From positions 1 through 64,000 of the forward strand of contig CANTFL010001327.1 of NCBI GenBank assembly GCA_947650285.1: a stretch of DNA of 64,000 nt, written 5' to 3'. Positions within the stretch are counted from its first letter, which is position 1; each line of letters starts with the position of its first letter. Below are positions 1-12,059 of this stretch, piece by piece. Made by a program: the position numbers and the translations under genes. The notes beneath the pieces are model-generated. The model saw only the letters and a program-made list of their open reading frames with translations, was not told the DNA's origin and searched no databases. Source of the DNA: Hyaloperonospora brassicae (Eukaryota > Oomycota > Peronosporomycetes > Peronosporales > Peronosporaceae).

Positions 1-153
1 TCGTCAAGATATCAACCAATGAACAGACTCTTCGGTCGAACCAATAAAATCACCACTATTGGTGATATTGTCAAAAGAATATTCAACATAATATTCTTTG
101 TTGTCATTATTTCTTAAATGACAATTTTCCATGTAACAGGCTGCCCCGTTACA
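1..153 (-). repeat. Partial decayed LTR of Ty3/gypsy family A
   Basis: This is the last ~150 bp of an LTR, cut by the window edge. It aligns along its length with 29567-29711 of the intact family-A LTR: the GATATCAACCAATGAACAGAC block, the hairpin blocks, and the end CCCCGTTACA. Its hairpins persist although loops and some paired bases differ: 49-66 (7 bp), 74-99 (10 bp, 6-nt loop) and 101-124 (8 bp). The sequence after 153 does not match the family-A polypurine tract, so I cannot tell whether this was a solo LTR or part of a longer element. Orientation is by comparison with the intact copy. Confidence 0.8.
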
Positions 154-939
154 GTGATAATTCTTTTGACAGTGGCAATAAAGTGGGGATTAATCAGCAT
201 ATCTTTTTAGGTAAAGAGTCACTGAGATCCTTTCGAGCGCGTAGCCACACAGTCAAGATCCGTGTTTAACGTCGGTCTTTGAGACCATCCCCTTCAACTT
301 CTTAGTGCTAGCTGGTTATATGCATTGCGATTTGTGCATAGCACACTAACGTTCGATTAATAATTATACGTTAGATCTGCGTCTTTGTCGACCAGTTGCT
401 GTGGCAATTTACATCGTTTGATTCGGCTCAAGTACGATCCTCGAGTGCCCAGATTTGATCAGCTTCATGTATTGCATAGTTCCGTTTCACCACGATGAGA
501 GGGGGTCACAATTCTCTTTTGCGCTACCTCAGCTGCTACTTAATGGTAGCTTGTCACTCTTTTCCAGTGCTAAACGATTGCTGTATCTTCATTTAATCGA
601 GCGCATTGCCGGACGCAACTTATCATCATCATGTGATTGCGATGACATGCCTAAAACTTGTCGCCGATGTCCATGACGCTTGCAAAGTCTCTCGTATTTG
701 TATTGAAAATACCGCATATCATCATCGCTTAACATGCTGCTTGCATCTTCTTCTTCTAAATAAACACATCCTCGTTATTAGGTTAAAGAACATGTGTATG
801 ACGAAAAGTAAAAGGCACATATGTTGCTGTAGATCCATATAGGCACCTAAAAGTCTATGCAATGTATTTTTATATGTTTTTATTTGCGGGCAGTCAATCC
901 CATACGAAACTTCATTTATGCAAAGGAACACGTTGTAAT
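154..939. other. No recognisable feature
   Basis: There is no coding region or repeat here that I can support. The short open frames around 455-997 overlap each other on both strands and show no motif. It may be decayed transposon DNA between two family-A LTR copies. Confidence 0.4.
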
Positions 940-1393
940 TGTAACAGGGCACGTTCTTACCAGATAAATGGTAGAACCTTGTGTTGATAGAATACAAGGC
1001 TGCGTACTCCCGACGTCGCCTACACGGAGCGTGACGAAGCGCGAGGAAATTATCAGAGCTAGGAAAGTTCCTTCGAAAGAAAAAGTAGGTCTGTATTTGA
1101 TCTTGTTGAGTTTTCTAATAAATCATCTTTGTCCTAATCTAACCTAATTATTCTACAATCTTCGATGTGGGTTTTTTTGCTCACCACCCATTGCGCACGT
1201 CCAGAATCGATTCTTGATTAATTTGGTTGATGTAGTGTCTCATTAAGTAGAGCACCCAATAATCAGCCCCGTAGGTATATTCTGTCAACACTTTCTCTTC
1301 TCAAGTGATGCTAATTATATATTATCAACAAAAATACTTTTTAAAAATTGATACAATCGTATCAATTATATGCAACGAGCTTACCCCGTTACA
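940..1393 (-). repeat. Decayed 3' LTR of family-A relic (A')
   Basis: It starts TGTAACAGGGCAC and ends CCCCGTTACA, like the intact family-A LTR (TGTAACGGGGCAC ... CCCCGTTACA). Between them the blocks CGACGTCGCC, GCGAGGAA, the AATAAAT/CTAACCTAATT tract and the CACCACCCATTGCGCACGTC block are in the same order. It is about 454 bp against 389 bp for the intact LTR. The interior that follows at 1394 resembles the sequence next to the intact 3' LTR, so this is the 3' LTR of a minus-strand element. Hairpins at 977-999 and 1346-1367 occupy the positions of hairpins in the intact LTR but have different paired bases. Confidence 0.75.
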
Positions 1394-3180
1394 TCCCCTA
1401 TAACATCAGTTACTCTAGTGAGTGATTGGACGATTAATAACAAAGTAAGCACCGTCTGGTCGCTTTTAGGAAAGAAATTACTTGTCGTTTTTTTCTCGTT
1501 CCGACTATTTTTTTGCGCATGACGAGTTCGTCCGTGCGCGAACTAGGCCGCCACTGATGCGGATGCACGGATGCGGGAATCTGGAGAGAAAGCAATGATC
1601 ACTCCTCAGCAATTGTTAATTTGCCTTTGGCTGCTGATAAGCGGCCTGTACACACAACGTTGTACGTGCATGTGGTCATCCACGTGCAGCTTTTTCATCC
1701 GCATCTTCTGCTGCGAGTAGTAGAACCATGGACGTCGACCCAGATATAGAGGTGATATGTTGGGGCGAGACAGACCCCCCGTCTGACTTCAAGTCTCCCG
1801 CAAAGCCCGTCCGTAAAGCTGCGGGTGGTGGCACGACGACTTCTAGGCCCTCGTGGCAGTCTCGATGAGGCTCTGCGCCATAAGATATTCGGTCCATATG
1901 AAGACTCTGTAGACTCGTCGCGGGGACATATTAATTCCGCTCGCATTCATTCGATGCTAGTGAGAAACATGAGGAAGTCAGTCATCGTGATAATTCCGAT
2001 GACGCTCCACGGATTCATCGTAGCCGTATCAATTCGAGTGGTTGCGGCGATCGTATTCCATTATGTATTTTGATACTGCGCAAGAGAAGCAAGATCATCT
2101 TTACAAGATCTGCTCCTGAGATTAAACCATGTATGCCTGTAATACAATCTGAAGCAGTGGTTTAGCGTTGCCATTGGGAGCGATCGGATGCCCCCTCCCT
2201 GATTCGTCAAGAATCCATTGTCCTGATGATAATGCGATTGGTATTCGCACTAAACATGATAATTCCATCGACGTTTTTTTGAAGCATCGATGGTACCACC
2301 GCAACCGCAACCGAGACGAAGTTTAATCCGTTCAGGCGCGAAAGTTTATTGTTTTCATTGAAAATGTTGGCCGTGACCCTTGGCTGAACAAACTTATCGC
2401 AGCTCGCAATAGGTTAAGTCGATGTGGCAAACTGGTGCTCAATTTTAATGAAATCGATTATCTCGAAAGGCAGATTTACCCTGCCTCTCTTGGAAAGAAA
2501 ATTGTCAGAGTTGTTCTGGCGAACCTGTTCGAGCCCCAAAAAAGGCGCTCCTCCCTTATCAGTTCCATCGAAGGGCGCCCAACTCGTCGGAGATGTAACT
2601 AGACATTTAAACGTTTTAATTTCTTTGCGTTCGCACCGGGCGTTCGTACGACGATGGCCTTCCGTCATTAAAGGGTGCGTCTCGTCGTTATTAATGGCCC
2701 TCCATCATCAAAAGGTGCGGCTCGTCGAGCGAGACCGGGAACATCACCCATCAGATAAAAGCGGGCTTCTTAGTTGATCCACGAGCGTAGAAACTTCTGC
2801 AATTTGACGAGGTTAGTCGTCCCTGATCTGAATCGTCAATGTGGCTCAAGATACGCTCCACGAGGGAGCGTTGACAACTGCATGAGTCCACCAAAAGATG
2901 TGGAGGAGGAGTAAAAACCTCTTCCAAGTCTTTCGACTAACTATCTCGATCAACGCTAGATGTATCGCACGATAGCTGAATTGCGCGAGACTTTTGAGCA
3001 TGAGAGGGGCAGAGGCTAAGCTTTGAACGCTTCTTTGCAAAAGAACCGCAAGGATCGCAAGGCTTATCTGAGGACTGATCCTGCTGATTACGCCTTAGCA
3101 CAACTTAAAGTCGAGCGTTACTATTGTTCCCTCGTTGACAAGCTGGCGACAGCCCGCAATGTAATCTCTCAGTATCTGTT
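1394..3180 (+). pseudogene. Decayed antisense ORF region of family-A relic A'
   Basis: This matches 29712-31440 of the intact family-A element, the part holding its plus-strand (antisense) ORF. Around 2262-2350 the plus-strand reading gives D-V-F-L-K-H-R-W-Y and later F-I-E-N-V-G-R-D-x-W-L-x-K-L. These match D-V-F-L-R-H-R-W-Y and F-V-Q-N-V-...-G-R-D-G-W-L-K-K-L in the intact 491-codon ORF. Further matches lie at 1728-1785 (acidic stretch) and 2850-3010. Stops and frameshifts break the frame throughout. The similarity is clear; function is unknown. Confidence 0.65.
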
Positions 3181-3811
3181 CTAATCTTTCTTCACTACAC
3201 GACCGGGCTGAACTTCTGGAGCGCGAATGCAATAATCTGTTGACGATTCTTGATCGTGGGGGTCATCTTCATTGTCGGCCTCGTAGTGACAGTAAAGGCG
3301 GAGACGCCTCACGTAAAACGTAGGATGCTTAGGCATCCTATGTGGCCGCTTAATCGTGATTGATTTGCCTTGTCGGCGCATAACACGAACTGGGCCGATA
3401 TACTTGAACAGTAGTTTACTAATGCCCACTTTGGATACTACGTGTCTAGATAGCTGAACCGTAGATAGTAGAACTAAGTCGCCTTAATAAATGAAAAAAT
3501 ATCAGCTCTTCAATTCTTTTGAGCGCTCCGTATATGCCGGTACTCCGCGTAAGCGATGGAATTCTGGACGAATCGGACCAGTACCTGTCAAGCCAGCAGA
3601 AATTGATCTGCTAACGAGACATAATTTGCTCGGTTCGCCTTGTTGGATCTGCAGAAAGAGTCCTCTTGTAATTTTGTTGTTTAGAGAGTACGCCATCATC
3701 ATCGCTGGAATATTAGTTAAAATGCTGGAAATACCGGTATCGTCATCATCATCTGACTCAATATTAGAGTCATCGCTATTATTGATATAATCTTCTTCTT
3801 CGATGTTGACC
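3181..3811 (-). pseudogene. Integrase C-terminal fragment of family-A relic A'
   Basis: Minus-strand frames 3181-3429 and 3502-3811 match the integrase tail of the intact family-A element: the GPY/F-like run S-K-L-L-x-K-Y-I-G-P-x-R-V, then H-P-T-F-Y-V-x-R-L-R-x-Y-C, and upstream the acidic linker I-E-E-E-D-x-x-N-N-S-D-D-S-N. Polyprotein similarity stops at 3811, where a family-B LTR begins, so A' is cut by that insertion. The catalytic integrase core is not present here. It is a dead fragment. Confidence 0.75.
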
Positions 3812-4870
3812 TGTGGTGGAGTGGTGATTACAAATTCCTTATGACCCCAACTTTTCACTGGCGCCCGGACGGCTGACTAAAGAAGGAGGTACCCCGATTT
3901 CGCGCTTTGTATTGTCTTGTTCACCTTGTGTACCCGTCGGTGGATTGGGTTGCGCTCTTCTTAGTGGACTTGAGCTAAAGCTGAACTTGACCGTTTTGGG
4001 GATAAGAAGTGATCGGTTGGAAATTCTCCACCCGTGCAAACGTAGTGGCGGATAGCGTGGAGATTTTTCACTCGATCCCAAGCACACTTGGACGCTCTCC
4101 CAGCGTCGCCTGTATTCATCGGTTATTTCTTGACGCGCGAGCCTTCTGACCACTTGAGCCGTCTTGCGATCTTGAATATGAACTGTTTAATTCACTGCGT
4201 TTGATAGCAGTTGGGGAAGGGTGAGAACTGATGTTCCGCCTGGCCAACCAATCCAAACGCAAAGTTTGCAAAGAATCAGACCGCTTTCTATTATACGGGA
4301 GGTTTAAGTTAATGCCCGGGAGGAGTAAACGCGTGCCTTTCATTGTAAATTCGATTCTGTTTCATTCCAATCAACCGAATCCAAACTCTATGACAATGCC
4401 TATCTATTTGCTAGATCTCTGCTGCGTATCGCATGTATACATAATTCACCTTGTGCATCACGTGGTCCACAGTATACATCAAATAGAGGATCGCTGGATA
4501 GTGATCGTGGTTCATTGGATCGCGGTGCAGTGGATTGCGGGACAGTGGATTGAGGTATGTGATACACACCAATTATGCGTCCGCCCAATCCAGCATTACA
4601 AACCCAGGGTGGATCGTAGTCAATTGTTCGAGTTTCTTGTCGGGCATTTACCGTCGGATACCCGTCACTTTTAAGACCTAGCCTGTTTGATGATCTTGAC
4701 GATCTACTCCTCCAGATTGCTTCCGTATTCACCTATTTTCCATTGTCGTTAACGATCCAGCACTCCAGTTGATGTTTACCCCTTGAGCGATCCGGTACTT
4801 GTAATTAGGTAATCCGAGCCCTTGATCACGGATCTCGATCGTTCAATTATCGATCATCGACTATAATCCT
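3812..4870 (-). repeat. Decayed LTR of Ty3/gypsy family B, inserted in A'
   Basis: On the minus strand it carries blocks of the family-B LTR (compare 19871-21000) in the same order: the AAGATCGCAAGACGGCTC block with CAGAAGGCTCGCG, the ACGGGTACACAAGGTGA block, GTCCGGGCGCCAGTG, and the LTR end ATCACCACTCCACCACA, whose complement begins at 3812. GATC-rich remnants lie around 4480-4860. The far (5') boundary is unclear and could extend to about 5090. The plus-strand frame 4231-4674 lies within this LTR and is not a gene. Confidence 0.7.
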
Positions 4871-5429
4871 TCTTGACAATTAGGTACACTAATCAACATA
4901 GCTTCGTCAGTATTTTTCAGTATTTCTGTCGTGTACTCCCATCATTTGTGCCAATAGGCTTATCTCCGAGCGCACTCCACCAATCAAATTCATCTCGCAC
5001 TTTATGCAGTAGGCGCGATCCACATTTTCCATTATAATTCTTCTGTGCTTCTCCACAGTAAAACAATGATATGCGACTGTAAGTTATATCTCTATGCCCG
5101 GGTCAAAAAATATGGTCTTTGGCACGAAACAGTCAAGAATTGAGATCGTAGTTATTCACCTCCTTTTGATATAGCTGGTCATGCAGCTGCACGACACTTG
5201 AACAAAAATAGAAGCTCATAGCGGAGCTTGATATCAAGGCGTGTGTATCCTCGAGAGAGACCTAATCGCTTTGAAGCTAGAACCCGATAAAACTAGCGCA
5301 CGCAAGGTTTATATACAACGAACGAGTTTGCATCTAGAAAAAGAGCTTAAAAAGGAATCGATAAAGGCTTAATGGCTGATTTTCGTCGAAATCAATACCG
5401 GTTTTAGTACGAATGTGATCGTAAATGGT
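4871..5429. other. No recognisable feature; possible LTR edge
   Basis: The first 200 bp may be the degraded 5' end of the B-type LTR at 3812-4870. The rest shows nothing I can assign. Confidence 0.35.
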
Positions 5430-6925
5430 AAAGTACTCGCCTGTCTTTTGCTCATTTGTTTGCGATCGATCTTCGACACCAATACCCGCGTGTTCTGATT
5501 ATGGATTGTGTATGTACAAAACAAACAGATTCTGTCTGCCACTTCTGCACGTAGTTGGCCTTACTAGCGTGTACACTTCATTCTCCGCTTGCTTTATTTC
5601 TACAGAAAGAATAAACTGAACCATTTAAATGGACGCAAGAGCTTGTTGTGGAGCTGTATCAGCCCACGAAACGCCATGCCGCGTCTCGTGACACCCACCC
5701 GATTACAATAGCATCTGATTGGGATGATGGATTGCTTGCCGCGATCAATAGCGTTTTTCTGCACTTTAAACATCTAACATGTCTTTGGCACATTGCAAAG
5801 AATATTCTCAAGAATTGTCGCCAGTATTTTAATGTGGATGATTGGGACGAGTATATAAAGGAGTGGATGGAGATGATAAATGTAGCTTTGTTAACGAATT
5901 TGATTGCATCCTCATGATATTGTTCCCTTGAAGATGGTGCGATCAGACGGAAAAGAGAAATATTTTCAGGCACTAAGTGTTTTTGAAAAAAATATTCCGA
6001 GAAGATGAGGGCACTTGACTACATTACGCGCCAGTGGATTCCATTATTACTCTCTTTTTATTCACATGGACGAATAAGGTTTTGCATTTAAAAATGTTAA
6101 TACAGCAAGAGTGGACGGAGCTCATGCCGCATTAAAAATGTAATCAAGTTATACCCTTATGGACCTGTGGGATGTGTGTAAATAAGATTGAGCTTGCCTA
6201 ATTACATTATGTAGCTGAATGAAGAGCACCTATTTGCGAATAAGCCATTAGCTTGTGTAATAATTACGAGGGTATATATTTGCCGGAGTGATGCAGTCAT
6301 TTCCAAGATACGCACTAGTGAAAGTTGACTAGCAAATGCTACTATATGATGATCCAAAAGTGTGTAAACTAAATTGTTCAAGAGCATGTAGCACAACATT
6401 ATGGTTACTAGGCGTGCAAAAATGCTAGCACCAACGATCTCGGGAGGAGTCATCCATATTGGTGACTTTTATACGCATTGGCGCCTTCGGGGTGTATAAA
6501 GATAAAATTACCCCATCAGATTCGCATCTGGCAGTAGAAAAGGTATTGACAGCGTAAATATAAAAGATATCGCTCAAACTATGCTATTAACGTATCATTG
6601 TTTGGCTCCCCATCAACAGCTGTCCAAACATTATCAGCTCGAAGGGATGTAGTCGCAGACATCAATTTGTCGAATTCGGCAATGACAAGGGCAAAAAGTC
6701 TCCCAACGAATCCAAATACAAACCTTACCGGGTATTCATGGCAATGAATGTAGCTCAACTTATAGAGACGGGTCACAATTCAAATTAGTTGAAGCGGCAT
6801 CTGGCACCAAGTGCAGTGCTTCTGGATAAAGGGGTTATAGGCATAATGCGAGAACTTGTCCACAAAGATACGAGCAGTCAAATGGAAGCACCGGCAATGA
6901 TACTGTCAGCAATACATCAGTATCG
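5430..6925 (+). pseudogene. Broken Mutator-like (MULE) transposase
   Basis: Conserved pieces of a MULE transposase appear in order on the plus strand in shifted frames. At 5500-5590 is Y-K-T-N-R-F-C-L-P-L-L-H-V-V-G. At 5650-5830 is the DDE-core segment T-I-A-S-D-W-D-D-G-L-L-A-A-I followed by L-T-C-L-W-H-I-A-K-N, the typical C-x-W-H motif. At 6095-6140 is T-A-R-V-D-G-A-H-A-A-L-K, like the family's SRVEGAHAALK. Near 6810-6870 is a remnant of a C-x2-C...G-H...C zinc knuckle. Frameshifts and stops (5915, 6139) separate them. Terminal inverted repeats were not found, so the element ends are unknown. DNA-transposon origin is secure; activity is not possible as it stands. Confidence 0.75.
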
Positions 6926-7318
6926 ACTTTACTCTATTTAGCTCCCATGAAATTAGGATGAGGAACACTAAAGTCACAGATGTGTGTATATAACATCAGT
7001 GAGGGTAAAAACAGTATATTGCTACTTTTTCAATCACTTGCGATATCCTTATCGTATTGGTTATTCTACAACGGTACTGGTGGCAGATACATTACAATAA
7101 AACATACCTAGCCTAAGTAAATTTGTTGGTTATAGATAAGCAAAGTGCCGAACCATACGATTTCTGATTCCTGGTTTTTACAGACTTTTCTTTTAATGTT
7201 ATCTGACGCCTAGCAATACTGATTGTATGCATGAGTTAACAGTATGTGACATGCAGGAAATCTTTTTGCTGTTGCTTATTTCCTTCTTACCATCTGTCGT
7301 CAAGCAAAAGTTTCAGGA
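6926..7318. other. No recognisable feature
   Basis: I see no gene or repeat. It may be the 3' part of the MULE relic. Confidence 0.3.
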
Positions 7319-7801
7319 GTGTTAATAGTAAGGATCGTAATTTTTGATTGCCATATAGAGCATAAGTGTTGGCTCAATACATCCAATATATACCGATACG
7401 TCGCACGAACTCGTTGTCCTGCAAGCACAAGTTGTGCTACTTTTTCTCACCGGTCAGAAGCAGCAAATATTTCATCCATGATTACGGGCTGTATGTACAG
7501 TCGTTTAGGCGCAGAGCGCAATCGTCCGCGACGTCTTGTAAAATTGTTATATTGCGCTTTGCACGCTGTACAGCGACCAGTGCACTTAAAAGGTGGCTCT
7601 GGTAGCGTTAATTTTGCTGTCGAATCTGATACAATACATTATGTACGCTCGATCGCTAAATTAAGCTGGCGTATTGCAAAACAAAAAGTAATGGACCTCA
7701 TCCGCGAGTTGTCAGCAGCCCACACTCATCTCACACGTTACCGACACGTTTATCGTCCTGTGTGTTTTACAACAAGAGTTTCGCATATGAGCATCCTTTA
7801 G
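7319..7801 (+). CDS. Unidentified 160-codon open frame, doubtful gene
   Basis: This is an uninterrupted frame of 160 codons from a TTG-type start. The first ATG of the alternative frame is at 7366. The protein is Arg- and Ser-rich, with no signal peptide, membrane segment or motif that I recognise. It lies between a MULE relic and a LINE relic in AT-rich DNA, so it is probably a chance frame or transposon debris. I list it only because it is the longest intact frame in this stretch. Confidence 0.15.
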   Translation: MLIVRIVIFDCHIEHKCWLNTSNIYRYVARTRCPASTSCATFSHRSEAANISSMITGCMYSRLGAERNRPRRLVKLLYCALHAVQRPVHLKGGSGSVNFAVESDTIHYVRSIAKLSWRIAKQKVMDLIRELSAAHTHLTRYRHVYRPVCFTTRVSHMSIL

Positions 7802-8389
7802 AATATTTTTCCTACACAAGAGAGTGCATTGAACATAAATTATCATGGTCTGTAAAAAAGCGTACATTTAATTAGTTTGAGGGCGTTCATTTCACAACAA
7901 TACTGAATGGATATTCAAAGTGGGAGATTTAGTCATTTTGTGGGCGTGCATCTGACAAATTCCTTAGAATGCGTAAAATAGTGGGCTCTACTGGTTTTTG
8001 ATATTAATTGTATATATATATTTAATCGGCCTTTGAATGAGAAAATAGCAGATAGATAATACAGAATGATTGTTAGAAAGATAAAAAAATAAACTTATGA
8101 TAGCTTTAGTAAACGTAAAATTTATTCGGACGCGTGATCAAAGATATAATGTTTCTAAATTATAATAACATAACGAACTGTATAAGTACGTCGTCAAAAC
8201 TATCTTGGTTGGACATTTCGATCGTTATCGCACAAAAACATATATGCAACAGAATTGTAGGTAACTCCACTTTCTGACTAAGGCTCGTACCTTAGTAGGA
8301 AAAAAAGGTTAATTACACTGTTATCCATCAATAGCCTTTCTACCGTACTTCATTCGTCAAAGGTAATCAGTTAAATCAGGAGTGATACT
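7802..8389. other. AT-rich gap, nothing recognised
   Basis: AT-rich DNA without coding signs. Base composition changes near 8390, where the LINE relic probably begins. Confidence 0.4.
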
Positions 8390-10279
8390 CAGAAATTGGC
8401 CCAATGGAAAAAGAGAGAGTAAAAATAAGTACGTAGCTAGAGAAATAGAGTAAGGGAAACCAGTAATGAGGCGAAGTGAACCCTGACGGTCATTAGAGCA
8501 GGAAAGGCAAACGGAAGAGAAGCGTGTCCGGGCGTATGTAAAGACAATTCGTAACAGTCAGAACAGCCCACGTAGCCGCTGCAGCGCGCCAAAAAATACT
8601 GTCTTTCATGTCAGTGGGTAGGCGCCACGAGTATGCGTTGGTAACGCGGGTATAAACCCGCCCCCAACAATAGATTGACCGTAAAAACGGCTTGCGGTAA
8701 ACACCTCCGGGCGCTGTTGTGTGGGAGTAGTCACTTAACCCTGGTACGAATAAGGCCGTCCGTAACCCAAGCTCACATGGGGTCCATACTGATAACCTAA
8801 CATAGGAGGCGGCCGGTAATAGTACTGTAACAATAGTAGTATAAGGCTTGTGGGGTACAGCACATCGGTAAACCCTGATCCCTTCAACTTGACTGCGCGT
8901 TCAGTGACTCAAATCGGCGTAAGCAGTGGCAACAAACAAGCGCAGATATTAATCCGATACAGTCCAGAATATAAAAATCGTAAGAAAAGACCCATGCCAG
9001 AGGCGACTGCAAAGGGCAATGTCCAATGCGAGGCCTAAACTTGAACAAATGTAATCGTCGCAGATAATGTAGATAAAACTTCAGGCAAGTAGAATACAAA
9101 CATTGGATACCGGAAGAGGGGTCCGCGAATAACCACCGGTATAGAGGGCCGCAACTGGAACCGGAGTAGCCAACCGATATAGTGCGTCTTGCCAAGGGAC
9201 AGCTAAAACCGCTGCATCTTTAGTTCAACCCGGCGTATCAGCGACAGGCAGGGCAGCGGGAGGCTAAAATTCTTGTAGATGGAGAGCCAGGAGCAGGGTA
9301 TGGAGCTGCCTTAATGTGAAATTGGGGTGACGTAAGTTGCGACTGGCCAATTTTTGAGGAAATCATTCGGTACGGAAACTATATACAGCGTAGGCCTGAG
9401 CTTGAATTATCAGGAGGTTTGTCGCAGCATTATTAAACCGAAAATCATTTTGATGAATCCATAACAGCTAAGGATGACTGCCCGAACAGTATAAAAACCA
9501 AAAAAAGCTGTAATTATTCGTCAGTTGTACATCCGGTGTGGGCTCCACGTGGAAGAGCATAACCGATCGCCAGTCGAGCTAGGAGCCAAACAGAGGTGTA
9601 AAACATGTAAGCGAAGGAGCCTATACGTTATTCGCAAAGGAACAGTACCAATAAGATGAGACGCCGCTTCCAAAACGCCACATCCATGATGACAAAGAAT
9701 GGCGGCCCCAGAAGGTGTTGTTGTTTGTCACCAATAAAAAGCGTAATGCTGGAGACATTAAAGGAATTCGGCATAAACCGGCATAGATGCTTCTGCATCC
9801 TGAAATCGCGACTCCACATAGCAGGCGGTGGACCCAAGTCGAGGACCATACGTGACAACGGTAACATTGGGGTGGTCGGATCGGCAATAAGTTTTCGAAT
9901 GCGCGCCACACTGAGTTCAGCCAAGTCAAATGCACCAAAACGCCAGCAAAGAAAGGCGCTATAATAGTGAGGCGTTTTAACCGGGTCGATAGGGTAAGGA
10001 CGTAAAGGATCCAACTAGCCGTGAATCGAGACAGAAAAGCAGAGAGGAAGCACCAAAGATATAGACTTGTCACCTGCTAAAGAAGCGGAGATAGAGGGAG
10101 AGCGCCGTCCCTATAATTGAAGGACCACAAGCTTCAAATAAATCATACGTCCGATGGAGTCCGAGCTCGGCTAAATGCGTTCAACATTACGGACCTCCGG
10201 TAATTCCCAGCCAATGGGCGTCTATTAATTGCTGAAGTGAGGTTAGTATTGACAAGCACTGGCGCGGTAAGTTTGTCAA

Positions 10280-10640
10280 ACTTATTATTCATGCGGATGA
10301 CCGATGGGAGTTGACGAGTTTGCCATACATATTAAGTGAATGCCAGTACGGCCCGGGAGCTGACCAGCGGCGAGGTGACGACGACAGTGGAGAATATGGG
10401 CCGGTATTGAGTGGCGCAAAGGTATGGTAATAATCATCTCCATAAAGAGAGATAGCTTGATCAAACAAGGCCCACCCACATGGGAAGACCCATAAAGTGT
10501 GAGCCCTGGCCGGCAATATATTTTGCAGAGTATATGGGCTTGTAAGCTATGAACCATGTCGTCGACCTTAGTAAGGTCTAATCCGCCTTGCCAAAGAGGA
10601 AGAACCACCAGTCCTTGGACAAAGCAATGATGGACTTATC
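10280..10640 (-). pseudogene. LINE post-RT segment
   Basis: The minus frame 10608-10285 reads L-P-L-W-Q-G-G-L-D-L-T-K followed by a leucine-rich L-Q-A-H-I-L stretch. This resembles the P-x-x-x-G-G-L segment that follows the thumb in L1-type reverse transcriptases. It lies downstream of the RT motifs at 11240-10830, as expected. It is part of the decayed LINE. Confidence 0.55.
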
Positions 10641-10819
10641 CTTGCAAATAAAGCGCGATATTAGGTGGGTGGCTTTATCTTGAATCTAAGTTGTGACAAT
10701 GTGACATACAATGGCCATGTACAACAGAATGGGTAAATAAATTGCCGCAAAATCACCACTTGACCCCCGAAGGGTGCTCGCGCTGAGATAAAAAGGGAAC
10801 AGTACGTCTGCATGTCAGT

Positions 10820-11250
10820 CATAAATTTTGGAGCCGGGTGGCAGGGCAAAGCTGAGGTCCATAGTAAATACCAGAAAACTTGGCCCGCCCACAGGTATTT
10901 ACGACATTTACTCCTAAGGGTTCGAGGTCGAGACGAAAAGGCTCAGAACTCTAAGAACAGAGGCTAAATGGCAGCACCACTGTCTTTGTCTTATCAAGCC
11001 ACATGCCGGTCGCCGAATAATTTGTCTTGACGTAACAGAGAATATCGTAAGTGTGGCGGAGGTCGTGTAGCAGACCGGTAAAGTCATCTACATCACTAAT
11101 TACCGAATACGTCGGAAAACCACATCGAAGTCCTTCGCCTTGTAGGTTGACACGAAGATAATTCAGTAAAGGCTCAATAAAAAGACAAATAACGCCGGCG
11201 ATAGGTGATCGCCCTGGTCAAATTCCGACCTCTAGTGTAAAAGGAGCCAA
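10820..11250 (-). pseudogene. LINE reverse transcriptase, decayed
   Basis: One minus frame gives, in order: G-I-stop-P-G-R-S-P, a degraded G-x-x-Q-G-D-P-L-S-P; F-I-E-P-L-L-N-Y-L-R; S-D-V-D-D-F-T-G-L-L-H-D-L, the degraded Y/F-A-D-D active site, at 11100-11060; then A-T-G-M-x-L-x-x-x-K-T-V-V-L-P-F and G-I-Y-Y-G-P. Spacing and wording match L1-type RT domains of oomycete LINEs. Stops at the G-I-stop position, near 10945 and near 10822 disable it. Confidence 0.75.
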
Positions 11251-12042
11251 AGGGCAGCCGTTGAATATCAAGGTAACAAGGTTGTTGGGATATAAAACAT
11301 GTATCCAATGCCGAAAGGTAAATTCGAACCCTAAGTGCATTAGCAACATGTATAAAGCCGGCCAAACAACGCTATCAAAAGCGTTGGCAAAATACAGTAA
11401 ACATCCTCAGCCGGTGAAGCTAAATTGGCATGGATGGAAGTAAGCGCTTAAAATCGAATACGTGCAGTCCGAATATTTCTCCCCGGCAAAAACCCATATT
11501 GATCCGAATGTAAGAGAGAGTTCAAAATTCTATCAATCCGGTGAGCCAAATTTTGGGCCCCAATTAAGCGTCCACATTTAAGAGTCAAAATGAACGATAG
11601 TTGCTACGCATTTTGCGGGTGCCCTTTTTATAAAGCAGCGAAAGTTGAGCTCGTCGCTGGAACTTATTTATCTTGCCCTTGTGTAATTGGGCGCCGTATA
11701 CTACCTAAAAATGCGGTTCCAAAGGATAAATTCGACGAGGTGGTAATCCAGTGGCAAGTCATCTGTCCCTGGCGTCTTACCGAGCTTGCTGTGTTCAAAA
11801 GCCCGAAAAAAAGTCGTTGGCGGATAAGGAGCTGTCCAAGTCAGCCCGGTCTGTCTGAAATAAGCGTGGTTTGGTGTGCTCTAACGTTTGAGAAAGGCCC
11901 ATCCGGTTCCAAGTAGGCTGAGCATGCTGGTATTCGCGGAAGGCGATCAGTATATACCAGACCAATATTCGTTAAATGTAGTACAGGTAGAGTCCAAATC
12001 AGCCGCCAAGTCCACAGGAATAGGTGTTTTGTGGAGAAACTC

Positions 12043-12059
12043 GGGGGGGGGGGGGGGGG
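12043..12059 (+). repeat. G17 homopolymer
   Basis: Seventeen consecutive G residues lie inside the LINE relic, between its endonuclease and RT remains. A run of this length is unstable and prone to assembly or replication error; it could form a G-quadruplex in DNA or transcripts. Confidence 0.9.

Noticed and set aside
4231..4674. 147-codon frame with a Trp-Ile repeat
   Set aside because: It lies in a decayed family-B LTR, and the repeat comes from GATC-type sequence.
9656..9964. Plus-strand frame in the LINE region
   Set aside because: It is antisense to the LINE, with overlapping frames on both strands and no motif.
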